Assembly: GCA_963662155.1 (NCBI GenBank)
Contig: OY759263.1
Location: 9,652,081-9,716,080, forward strand
Direction: 5' to 3'
DNA length: 64,000 bases
Source: Lamellibrachia columna
Taxonomy: Eukaryota; Annelida; Polychaeta; Sabellida; Siboglinidae
The notes under the pieces are model-generated. The model did no database searches. It had not been told where the DNA came from and saw only the letters and a list, made by a program, of their open reading frames with translations. Shown here in pieces: positions 13,984 to 25,683 of the stretch. A program made the position numbers and the translations under genes. Within the stretch, counting starts at the first letter, position 1. The number at the start of each line of letters is the position of its first letter.

Positions 13984-14058
<75 letters not shown>
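13983..14058. repeat. (AT)n microsatellite
   Basis: About 75 nt of pure AT directly abutting the 127-bp duplicated segment. Confidence 0.97.
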
Positions 14059-14060
<2 letters not shown>

Positions 14061-14620
14061 AAAGGAATGTTTCTCAAAACCGGAGAGAGGCAACTGCATG
14101 TGCGGTTCTACTTTAATATTGTCGACACGAAAAGCAAGAAAGGCGGAGATTAGGACATGTTCATGCAACCGAATTATAATCACAACTCATCAAGCTCTAC
14201 TGACAAGAACAGAGAAACTAGCAAGAGTGATGTGGTACACATAAATGTCTGTCAGTAACTTTTCCGGCTTAGGTTAGGTATTTTCCTGGACTGATTTAAG
14301 CGTTAAATGTGACCATTGTGTGAAGTAGCATCAACAACCGTCGTGTCCTGGTATAAACAATCTGTGGTAGCGAATAAACGCAGCACAAACTTGCTGTAAA
14401 CAGTGACCTGATGAGCCGGATTAATATAAACACGCCTCATCCGTGGCTGGATTCTTTCTCTCGTCGGCTTGGGGCAGATCTGTGTTTGACTTGACGCCAC
14501 CATTCCTCGCAAACATCTCATCTTCAACATGTCCCGTGGTTCAACGTCATACAACAACCAACACGACGTAGAACAAGTCCGTTCCCACTGCAAGTTTTAC
14601 TTTAAAAATAAAGGAAAGGT
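14059..14620. other. Spacer, no gene recognised
   Basis: Unique sequence with no recognisable gene. Confidence 0.5.
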
Positions 14621-14879
14621 TGAGTGAGTGAGTGAGTGAGTGAGTGAGTGAGTGAGTGAGTGAGTTGGTGGGTGGGTGGGTGGGTGGATGTGTGGGTGAG
14701 TGAGTTGATGTGTGGGTGGGTGGGGGGTGGGTGGGTGGGTGAGTGAGTGAGTGAGTGAGTGAGTGGGTGGGTGGGTGGGTGGGTGAGTGAGAGAGTGAGT
14801 GAGTGAGTGAGTGAGTGAGTGAGTGAGTGAGTGAGTGAGTGAGTGAGTGAGTGAGTGAGTGAGTGAGTGAGTGAGTGAT
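14621..14879. repeat. GAGT/GGGT tetranucleotide repeat
   Basis: About 260 nt of (TGAG)n with internal patches of (TGGG)n and a few other variants. The long frame over it is low-complexity. Confidence 0.95.
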
Positions 14880-15350
14880 TACCTAATTGGTTTGCACTAT
14901 TAAGCGAGTGAACAAGACATGTACCGTTAGAGTTAGAGGAAGAGATCGACCACGTTGCCTTTTCTCTTGGCGGCAGCGGAACGAGTCGACACAACTTAGT
15001 AAACATTAAGATGAACTGGGTGTCTCTGTGATGTTCATAAGCACCAGAAACGTAACTGAATACAACAAAATATCCTAGTAATGACGTGTGCCGGTTCGCA
15101 ATGACAGAACTCCACTCTGGTGATGTAACGCCGTACACTGAATTGTACTAACCGTTCCCACAGTTAGCCATCACAACGGACATTATTCAGGTAGAATAAA
15201 ATGCATACTGACAAGTTCCACCCGTCGCAGCTTCGTATCCGATAGTCCCATCCAGCACTCCAGTCAGTCCTTGATCTCATATCACTCTACACTCACATTG
15301 TTAGATTACTCCGCCACACACAGTGCGGCGTCGAGAGGAATCTGTTGGTC
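14880..15350. other. Spacer, no gene recognised
   Basis: Unique sequence between the tetranucleotide array and the right inverted-repeat copy. Confidence 0.5.
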
Positions 15351-15477
15351 CATCAAGAGCAATCTGAGAATGTTTGGTATTATCAGTTCCTTTGACACCC
15401 GATACAATACTTGTAACAACACGGCGAACATCATTGATTCTCCTCAGCTTCTCAATATATTGACCGATTTGAGATTG
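15351..15477. repeat. Right copy of the 127-bp inverted duplication
   Basis: Reverse complement of 13857-13983 with one mismatch. Unlike the left copy it has ordinary flanking sequence, so it may show the source locus. Read on the minus strand, the frame extends past both ends of the shared segment. Confidence 0.95.
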
Positions 15478-16676
15478 CGTAATCCTTTGGGTTTGACGCG
15501 CCTCTGATCTCGGTTTCCTGAGGAGTTTTAAGCAATAGAATTCTTCGTATTGTATTGCGTTGTATTGATACATGCGTTTCTATGCAAAAATAGATAAATG
15601 TAGTGTTTTGTGCGAATGTAGAGAACAAAATGGAAGCGGGACTTGCCTGTTTTAGTAACTAACTAACTAACATACAATACGTAATAGGTAATTTAATATT
15701 TATAAAAGTTTTTCTTATGTAAAATATGTTAAAAACACATTTACCTTTATAATGTATTAGCAGAATTTGCTAAATGTTAACCATAGAGAATCTGAATAAA
15801 CGTTTATGAGTTTTTGCTTAGATGTACGCTCTTTAACACAGAAAATTACAACAATTACGTAATGCCACAAAACACAGTGAACAGGAGATTGAACGAGCAC
15901 GTCTACGCCGTTGGCTCTGAGTTGATACACGACCGACTGATCCATCTCTAACTTTAATCGGAGACCAACCAACCCATTGTTTGAAGCCTACCTGTTCGCG
16001 CAGCTCCGGGTTCGTTCTGATCACAGTCTGTCGATTCGCACTCCTGGCCACGAGCGCGCTACTCTTCCACTGAAAACTCGTTCATACCAGACTCGTGCTG
16101 AAACCGCCGACGAACTATCTTCATCTATCCAAGAACACACTAGAGCGGGGGAGCACTTGGGTGCAGTTGTATTCCGGATAACTGTGTAGATATCGCGTCC
16201 TGCAACGGCCGATTGCGGCGGCCGGCGTCAGTTTACACCTACACCGGTCGCTGGCCCGATACGACTGAGACGACGGCTCAAGGATAACCGCAGCAGCACG
16301 CCGTATCGCGCCTGGGGTGGGGGTATGGGCCGATGGGACGCCAGCGGGACACAAAGCAGTCGGCTCGAGACGAATTAACGCCGGATTTGAGAGCACATTC
16401 GTGCGACGTCAGCTCTGATGGAGCAACAAATTAGAGCCGCGAGCAACGATGTTTGCTAACAACGCCAGATGTTCTTCGGTTGCGGCTGTCGAATCGTGTA
16501 ACGAGAAATTCGCGAATCGTCACAGCCTGTCTTTTGTAGGGCCTACGCCGGCACAACGTTGGCCCTACCAGGTTGATCAGTGTTTCGTAGCAACAACGGA
16601 TACACACCACTCTTCCGACGTAGTCCTTGCGTAAACTATCCTGAATTCCGTAAATATTCGGGTTTATTAATTGCAT
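15478..16676. other. Intergenic, no gene recognised
   Basis: Includes a GC-richer stretch (about 16000-16640) with short open frames on both strands. None resembles a family I can name. Confidence 0.45.
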
Positions 16677-16960
<284 letters not shown>

Positions 16961-17034
16961 TATATATTAACGGTAGCATTTACGGAAGCATTGACATAAG
17001 CTAGATTGGAAAAGTCTGCACAATGTCTGTGTAG

Positions 17035-17735
17035 GCAGTGGAGGCGGTGGAGGCGGTGGAGGCGGTGGATGCGGTGGAGGCGGTGGAGGCGGTGGAGGCG
17101 GTGGAGGCGGTGGAGGCGGTGGAGGCGGTGGAGGCGGTGGAGGCGGTGGAGGCGGTGGAGGCGGTGGAGGCGGTGGAGGCGGTGGAGGCGGTGGAGGCGG
17201 TGGAGGCGGTGGAGGCGGTGGAGGCGGTGGAGGCGGTGGAGGCGGTGGAGGCGGTGGAGGCGGTGGAGGCGGTGGAGGCGGTGGAGGCGGTGGAGGCGGT
17301 GGAGGCGGTGGAGGCGGTGGAGGCGGTGGAGGCGGTGGAGGCGGTGGAGGCGGTGGAGGCGGTGGAGGCGATAGAGGCGGTGGAGGCGGTGGAGGCGGTG
17401 GAGGCGGTGGAGGCGGTGGAGGAGATGGAGGCGGTGGAGGCGGTGGAGGCGGTGGAGGCGGTGGAGGCGGTGGAGGCGGTGGAGGCGGTGGAGGAGATGG
17501 AGAGAGTGGAGGCGGTGGAGGCGGTGGAGGCGGTGCAAGCAGTGGAGGCAGCGAAGACTGTGAAGTCAGTGGAGGCATCGGAGGCAGTGGAGGTGGTGGA
17601 GGTGGTGGAGGCAGCGGAGGTTGGAGGAAGTGGAGGCGGTGGAGGCAGTGGATGCAATGGAAGCAGTGGTGGAGGCGGTGGAGGCAGCGGAGGTATTGGA
17701 GGCGGTGGAAGCAGTGGAGGCAGTATAGGCACTCA
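17035..17735. repeat. 9-bp GC-rich minisatellite (GGTGGAGGC)n
   Basis: About 50 perfect copies followed by progressively degenerate ones to the right, with GGAGATGGA and GCAGTGGAG variants. It is purine-rich on one strand. Long frames on both strands are artefacts of the 9-bp period. Confidence 0.95.
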
Positions 17736-18568
17736 AGAAGTTTCTAGTTAAAAGTGTTTTTACTTGTCACAGACACATGGGCGTAGCCTGTGATGCAATG
17801 GGCGCACCGGCACCCCTTTTCCGGCCGGGTACCCTTTTTTAGCCATACGCCCCCATTTTAGCCGGGCACGCCATATGTTCAACGAGGCACCATTAATTTT
17901 AGTTCAGCCGGGCACACGTTTTCAAAATCCTCACTACGTCCCTGAATGAAGACATTGGTCTATTTAGGAGTTACTGACTCGCCGGTATCTACGACAGTTC
18001 GTTGCTGGCCACATTGCTATTTGATGATTTCACAAGCAGACCAGCATTTTGATGAATATCGCGGAACACGGATAAACCCTGCAATCACATCTCCATCATC
18101 CAGAAGCCATAACAACTTGGATAAACGTGTTCAGCGGAAGTAAGAGTCGATAGGTGCATGTAAGACAGATACACTGAACAGGCAGTGAGCTATAATTTTT
18201 CTAGACGGATGTTTCCTGGCCACCACATATGTTATAAAAAGCATACATCACTAGAGCATATTTCCATCTCAACGATTTTATGAGAAAAAGAAGAGTTGAC
18301 CTGATATTCACACATATGTTAACGGTTTAATGTGTCATTATGCGTCATTATGCAAGACGTTCCCATTGCCAAGCCAAGTGTGTGCGCGCGTGGTTTAAAG
18401 TTAAAGTTTAAAGATGTGAAATATAAAAATCGTAATTTTCATCCAAAAAGTATCATTTACAGCACTTTACAAACATGGTTTAATGATTCATCCTAAAATT
18501 CTAATTCAGAAAACACCCTCGAACATTTTAGTCACCGTCGCTACATTAAGCCGTGTCGCGGGATATAC
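17736..18568. other. Spacer with GCCGGGCAC words
   Basis: About 17805-17925 repeats the words GCCGGGTAC and GCCGGGCAC separated by T-rich spacers, suggesting the edge of an unclassified repetitive element. No gene seen in the rest. Confidence 0.4.
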
Positions 18569-19374
18569 GGTATCGTGTGTCACTGGCGACTAGTTATTAG
18601 GTATCGTGTGTCATTGGCGACTAATAATTAGGTATCGTGTGTCACTGGCGACTAGTTATTAGGTATCGTGTGTCATTGGCGACTAGTTATTAGGTATCGT
18701 GTGTCACTGGCGACTAGTTATTAGATAACGTGTGTCACTGGCGACTAGTTATTCGGTATCGTGTGTCACTGGCGACTAGTTATTAGGTATCGTGTGTCAC
18801 TGTCGACTAGTTATTAGGTATCGTGTGTCACTGGCGACTAGTTATTAGGTATCGTGTGTCACTGGCGACTAGTTATTAGGTATCGTGTGTCACTGGCGAC
18901 TAGTTATTAGGTATCGTGTGTCACTGGCGACTAGTTATTAGGTATCGTGTGTCACTGGCGACTAGTTATTAGGTATCGTGTGTCACTGGCGACTAGTTAT
19001 TAGGTATCGTGTGTCATTGTCGACTAGTTATTAGGTATCGTGTGTCACTGTCGACTAGTTATTAGGTATCGTGTGTCACTGGCGACTAGTTATTAGGTAT
19101 CGTGTGTCACTGGCGACTAGTTATTAGGTATCGTGTGTCATTGTCGACTAGTTATTAGGTATCGTGTGTCACTGGCGACTAGTTATTAGGTATCGTGTGT
19201 CACTGGCGACTAGTTATTAGGTATCGTGTGTCATTGTCGACTAGTTATTAGGTATCGTGTGTCACTGGCGACTAGTTATTAGGTATCGTGTGTCATTGTC
19301 GACTAGTTATTAGGTATCGTGTGTCACTGGCGACTAGTTATTAGGTATCGTGTGTCACTGGCGACTAGTTACTC
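18569..19374. repeat. 31-bp satellite array, about 26 copies
   Basis: The unit starts GGTATCGTGTGTCACTGGCG and ends ACTAGTTATTA. Variation is mostly limited to GGCGAC versus GTCGAC and CAC versus CAT. The array is AT/GC balanced and non-coding. Confidence 0.95.
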
Positions 19375-21108
19375 AACAAAACAATCAATTGTCCCGCGGA
19401 TCACGAATAATAATAACCGAGATTGTTACAAGCTGATAAACAGTCTTGGGAGGCTGATAAACAGTCTTGGGAAGCTAGCCGTAACATCGCTGCTGAACCG
19501 TTTAATAACTGTCAACACCGCGCTTCTTATGTAACACCAAATGCTGAGAAAAAGTGACAACGAACGCACCAGACCTGCAAGCGTGAGGGGAGGCACCTGT
19601 TATACTCGGTCGTAAAAACCGCGGATCTAGTCTAATGAAGGTGCCCTAAGAATTCCAAGTACTGTGCGAATTAGCCAACCTTCTGAACCGGAATAATAAA
19701 TCACTTGATTTATTTGAGCCCGCAACTTTACGTCACTTTGATGGTATCCCTTGCTTGCCCAGCTTGACGAGGCGATGACAGGTAGCGACCCGGGCAAGTT
19801 AGTCATTCTAAGCACCCAAGCGGGGTAGAAGTAGGTTGCCATCAGACAAGAACGTGACTGCTCAAGCAATTTGCATTTCCTTATTGTCCTAATAAAAGGG
19901 ACCAGCATCACATTTCTTTCCATTTCCTCGACCACATTCAATCGCTTGATGTCCAGACTGTGTTCCAAAGCATAGCTATCAGATGTAGGTTGTTCAATTG
20001 CTGCAAAGTAATCACTGCTTTCTAAATGCAAGGAGAGAACGCTGACGAGATAACATTGCTCGAATGGTGACGTCGTGGGGGGCTGCAGCGGGGGTGATGT
20101 TTTGCGGAACAGCTGTTCCGCCAGTGACCCGAAAACCCGGTTAAGTGGGTATAATTACGCAGCAAATAAAAAGCGGCGAATCTTTCGCTAGGATGCGAGA
20201 CCCACGCAAAGACAGCGCTGGTTCGTGCACGTGTATAGGAGGCGACAGGCGAGTAGGGGCGAGCGGGCGCGCAGTACGGACGAGCGAACAGGCAGTAGGG
20301 GCGAGGGGGCGAGCCGTAGGGGCGAGCGGGCCAGCAACAGGGGCAATCGGGCCAGTCTGCAGCAGACCGTAACTTTGCTGTATTATATATCCTGCAAGCA
20401 TTCAATATGCTGTAATCAATATATGGGTGCAGTTATGATTGTTAAATCGAACGTATGTGCAATTCAGTCGGAACTAGTTACTTACGTCATGACACGGTCA
20501 TCGCGTACGAAATGGCACGTTTGATGACGACGACACTATTATTTACGTTACATAGTGCACTTCTTGCATAAAACGCACGTTTGATGACGACATAACTATT
20601 GTTTACGTCATCGCTAAGAGGTGGAGATGCTTACAACAACGGGATATTGGTCGATCCTTCATGTGACTTGATTCAATAGCTGTCTCATCCTGGAGTGGAA
20701 ATTGATGCAGTAGTTTGCCAATACACGTGTACATTAATTTTCAAATATTTGAAAGTTGAACTTTATTTCCTATTGTCTTTTTGAATGCTCAGTGTGTGCA
20801 ACCATTTTATAAATACAATATGTTAATTGGTGACTTGAAACCGGGCAAAGAATACATTTATCAAGATATGTTATGGAGATGTCTACATAGCTAGGAAGTA
20901 AATAAAAAAATTAATTATATAATTAAAACATGCGGTGATGACTATAGAAGGCACTCATGGAGCACCAGCAGCATATTTGACGAGTGGGCGTGTGCGTCTA
21001 CGCGAATTTCCTTTGCACTTTACAATTCCACTAGGTGAAATGAGAGGAAACGTTGTGTGGCGATGGTAGAGCGATATTAAAGGTGGGTACTCATGTGAGG
21101 AAGCGGTT
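19375..21108. other. Intergenic, no gene recognised
   Basis: No gene identified. A decayed GGGGCGAGCGGGC-type repeat lies at 20250-20345. A roughly 35-bp direct repeat (GCACGTTTGATGACGAC) occurs at about 20513 and 20573. Confidence 0.45.
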
Positions 21109-21409
21109 GGGGAGACCGGGGCTAGTTGTTGCAATTTTCAGTTAAAGTAACTTTTTTTGTAAAAAAAACCTGTTATATGCATTATTTCTGTCTACGTATA
21201 TATTAAATTTATTATTCGTGTTAATAAAATGTACCATATCATTGATATTCCATATTGTAATTGGGTAAATATACGAAGTTTCCCAGGCGCGGTCGACTGT
21301 AACAACTAGCCCCGTAAGCAGAGCAAGTTATTACATCGTATGGGGCACCTTGTTACAACAAAGAACTCGTGGATCGCAAAGGATGTGTAACTCGTGCATG
21401 TTGTTGTTG

Positions 21410-21524
<115 letters not shown>

Positions 21525-21631
21525 AAGCTTTTAATTTTTAGTTACCGAAGGGGATTCATTCCCCGGATACTTACATAACAAACAATTGTGAATGGAATGT
21601 AAATTATTGAATGGAGTATGAAATAGTGAAT

Positions 21632-21681
21632 AGCAACATACAACATACAACATACAACATACAACATACAACATACAACAT
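21632..21681. repeat. 7-bp repeat (AACATAC)n
   Basis: About seven tandem copies. Confidence 0.9.
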
Positions 21682-22402
21682 ATATGTAATGCGACTTCTA
21701 CTTGATTGAATGATATGCACACGCATTCACGCACACCCGCAGGAACATCCACATTTCAATGAATCGTGTAATATTTATTAATTGCTCAAATAGGGCTGTT
21801 CCATAAAATAATTAACGGGAATGAACAAGATTGTCATCCAAAACAAAACACCCAGACGACAAGTGGACCAGGAGGCCATTGGCTTATCGAGAGTCAAAAC
21901 AATTGTCATCATATACCTGCATTTCTGAAATATTTGTTAATTTTACTTGACGCCGCTAGCATTTACAGCACCTGTTATATACCAATGCAATAGGCTTCAC
22001 AGGTAAAATAAAGCATTCGCACGTTGTGGTTAAATAAATATTGTCCTTTCAGTCATTGTCAGCACGCAACTCGCTGGCTGAACCATCGGTACAAGCCGCT
22101 CGAGCGGTGTTACAGTTGTAACAACTAGTCAAATAAAATTGTAACAACTTGCCCCAAACATATGTTTTGCAGTTGAACGTACGTGTACGATAGCAAATCC
22201 TGAATTTCAATTTAACTTCCACTTGGCATAACCCATTATATTATAATATAGACGTGTTCCAAGTTTCATTCACGAAACAGGAAAAGTGGCTGCGTGAGAT
22301 GATATTATGTGGGTATACCCAAACAAGTTTTATGTGGTTAAAAAGTCATTTTTTGTCCACATATCGTTAATTTTGTCTTCTTAACTCCCAATTTTTTTAC
22401 AG

Positions 22403-22690
22403 TGAGCCTGCTGGTGGACTTCCAACCAACTACTGTCGATGGTGACTCCATGTGTCTGCTGGTGGACTTCCAACCAACTACTGTCGATGGTGACTCCATG
22501 TGTCTGCTGGTGGACTTCCAACCAACTACTGTCGATGGTGACTCCATGTGTCTGCTGGTGGACTTCCAACCAACTACTGTCGATGGTGACTCCATGTGTC
22601 TGCTGGTGGACTTCCAACCAACTACTGTCGATGGTCACTCCATGTGTCTGCTGGCGGACTTCCAACCAACTACTGTCGATGGTGACTCCG
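22403..22690. repeat. 48-bp tandem repeat, 6 copies
   Basis: The unit contains CTGCTGGTGGACTTCCAACC and ACTACTGTCGATGG and is 48 bp long. Copies differ at few sites. Frames are open because 48 is divisible by three; the array lies inside the TIR element and near its right end. Confidence 0.92.
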
Positions 22691-22760
22691 TATGTGCGCT
22701 GTTTTCGTAAAACGCATCTGTAACAACTTGCCCCGTATACAACTAGCCCTGTTTTCCCCT

Positions 22761-23811
22761 ATACTGAAGCAGTGGAAAAACTTGATACGAGAACTAAATG
22801 ACGGAAACGGAGTCCATGGGTTTGATGAACACCAGAACGACGATGCTGACAAGGAAGCGGAACTCAGAGGCTACATGTGTAGTGGCCATGTTGTCGGAAA
22901 ACTGCGAAGCTAATATGCATTGGGTGGAGTTTGATGTGAAATTATACAGTATGCATTGTACATGATTGTGCAATTGTTGTAAGGACGTTACAAGTTTCTA
23001 GCACCGTATATATCGTTACTAATACTAAGTAACTGGAGTCAGTCGGAGTCACGCAGCGGTAACAGTTTCATGAACATCGACATTTAAAATAGCTTCAATG
23101 TTATCGGTGGATATTGATGTTGGCCAGATTTGGATACACATTTCGAGATGCAGTGATATTGGATTCGATCGAATGTCAAACATAAGGTGAATCTGTTGTT
23201 GTTTAATGCGCTCTCATATTCAATATTTCCGGGAAGGTTCCAGGAAATCGTATTGGGAAACAACTAATGTTCAAAAAGCGACGAACACTGAGCTTTGATG
23301 CGGATTTACGTGTTTCATTTATGTGTTTCATTTATGTGTTTAATGATCTATTCGCGGCCGATGCTATACACAAGTCAAAATCAACGCACATTGCAGGAAA
23401 CCGCCCAATTTTAGCTTCAGTGTGCGACTTGCTGTGGTCTACAACATGAATGGAGAAGGATCACTTTTTGTCGCCGCCTTCATAATATAGAAATGATTAA
23501 TCAGGAATATTTAGGGAGTCTCTTTCCAAGACTAATCTTTACTGTAGGAAAAGTGTTTTGAACGGGACTGGTATCTGCACGCCAATATTGTAGGTATGAA
23601 TGTTGTGTGATCGCTAATAAGTGGTATGCGTCTAAAGTTTTTACAATGAACGCCAAGCATTCTCAACGTAGACAAACCTGTTACGTGAGTGAGTAGTCCC
23701 GCTGTTCTGCCAATGAAGTGACACGGAAGCTAAGAAAGATGTTCTTGTCGTCTTCAGATCATCATCACTTCAAGCATCCGCAACACATGAGAGTCTGCAC
23801 TATGTATATAT

Positions 23812-23812
<1 letters not shown>
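22761..23812. other. Intergenic, no gene recognised
   Basis: Unique sequence without a supportable gene. Confidence 0.5.
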
Positions 23813-23842
<30 letters not shown>

Positions 23843-23874
23843 GCGTGTGCGTGTGCGTGCGCGTGCGTGTATGT

Positions 23875-23942
<68 letters not shown>

Positions 23943-23956
23943 CTGCCTGTGCGTGT
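23813..23956. repeat. GT / GTGC compound microsatellite
   Basis: A (GT)n tract passes into (GTGC)n, resembling the left-end microsatellites. Confidence 0.95.
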
Positions 23957-24237
23957 GCAAAACACCTACCTTCGGCATTCGTCACATCAGAATAGAAAAA
24001 TAATCTAAGCATGTATATAGCGTACATAGATTTCCAGACAATAGTAAAACCTGCCTTGTAGGCTTCTCCTTTTTCACGGCAGAACCTGTTCAGATCCGGC
24101 ATTATTTGTGCGGTTTGTTCTTGTTCAATATATGTCAACTATTTCAAGCATCGCTCGGTCTCAGTATGCTAAAAACAGTGATATAAAAACAGTGTACAAG
24201 CCACACCCATGTATAGGCACAAGTGGCCATAAATAAG

Positions 24238-24870
24238 AAATTCGGAGTAACAGTTAGTCATGACATGAAAGGAGAAATATAACACATAAGGAGAAACAAC
24301 TAATTGTACCCCTGAGCAAAGCAATATTTGGGCCTCGTTTGGAATAGTTTGTACAAACATGGAGGCCATATCGCAAGAAGTACATATTATAGATAAGTTA
24401 GAAAGAACACATCGCAGAGCAACTAAGCTTATTCCATGTCTGCGAGACATTAGCTGTGAAAGCCGCTCAATAGTGGTTCGACAACACTATAGAGACCGGG
24501 AGGCTAAGAGGATAACAAATTGAAGTGTTTTAATATGCAGTGGTTACGGGGATATTGATAGAAATGTGTTCTTCAAACTGAATTTCAAGAAGGCAATAGA
24601 ATCAGAACCAACAGCATTAGTCGTGGAACAGTGTAAGTTGGATTTGAGAATATACTCATTTTTACAGAGTATAATAAATGAATGGAAGAAACTGTGAAAT
24701 GATTGTGTGAATGCTAGCACAGTGGATATGTTTAAGAATAAAATTTACAAATATAGAATCAAGGAGGGCTACACGTAGATGAACACATTGTTGGACTCTC
24801 GGTAAGCCAATGGCCTCCTTGTCCACGAACTTGTAGTTTTGGATGGCAATCTTGTTAAACATTGTTAAAA
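24238..24870 (+). mobile_element. Decayed 3' fragment of a jockey/CR1-type LINE
   Basis: This piece is collinear with the last quarter of the LINE at 42.6-45.35 kb. It begins at the counterpart of GVTISADMK and includes the post-RT region, the WNKL-like end and the same 3' UTR (TGTTGGACTCTCGGTAAGCC, then GGATGGCAATCTTGTTAAA). It has many substitutions, frameshifts and stops, so it is an old 5'-truncated copy. Confidence 0.85.
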
Positions 24871-25377
24871 GTGGAAGAAAGGTCTTCACGGCCATTTTAT
24901 AAAGGCTTTGTTCATGTGTAGACTACCCGTTGGGACATTGAGATGTCGTCACGTGGCGAGGATACATGTACTTATAATATAGTACACGTACGCATGTCAT
25001 ATATGGCACGCTAATTCGATCATTAGGGAACATCATTTAGAAGCACTGTTGACACATGGGCGCGTGTAAAACTAAACAGCACCGATTTATGTGCAGTGAA
25101 TTTACGAGAGACGATCGACATTTTTACAGCGCCGCCATGTCGGTGGCCTGTCTCGGGTGACCGGGCCAACAGCTGTTGGCGGGGTTCCAGCGTGCCATCT
25201 GCCAAGTCGGCGTCGGACCAAGGCGGTCTGCCCCGGCTGCCCGCCACGTAGTCGGTCCGCCGCCTGCACTATGTGGAGTCCCATACCTGTGACTTGCCCG
25301 CACGTCAAAAGGCACAGCAAAGTTTGGAAGGCAGTTCACGAAGTGCATGGCAGTCGTGCTTCGGATATAATAAAAAA
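24871..25377. other. Spacer with a GC-rich patch
   Basis: About 25120-25330 is GC-rich and open in several frames, but I recognise no protein. A SINE follows immediately. Confidence 0.4.
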
Positions 25378-25683
25378 GGTACATTTTTATATAGTATCCA
25401 GTCCTTACGACTGCTCAAAGCACTTTACACTTCACCCCCTGGCAGACATGTTCATTCCAACGCCATCTCGACTTCTCTCGGAAGCATTCAGCCACGCTGC
25501 AGTTACTGCGCGAAGACTGTTCGTTCAGATATCCATCGCTGTCTGTAGCCAAGTACTCATTTATACAGCTGAGTGAACTGTGGCAACGTGCGGTGAACGA
25601 AATTGCCAAAGTTTCGAAACGGTAGCAATTGGGTTATCGCGATTGAGTGTTCGGCGTTCTAACCGCTAAATACTGCGCTCTAC
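25378..25683 (-). mobile_element. tRNA-derived SINE, copy 2
   Basis: Minus-strand copy with the same body (GTATAAATGAGTAC, CTGCCAGGGG) and tail as its relatives. AT-rich sequence lies beyond the head end. Confidence 0.88.

Noticed and set aside
17001..17751. Long frames of Pro-, Glu-Ala-Val- or Ser-Thr-type repeats
   Set aside because: Artefacts of the 9-bp GGTGGAGGC minisatellite.
22402..22710. 16-residue repeat peptide as a possible repetitive protein
   Set aside because: Six copies of a 48-bp unit inside a TIR element, open on both strands, with no start context or flanking coding sequence.
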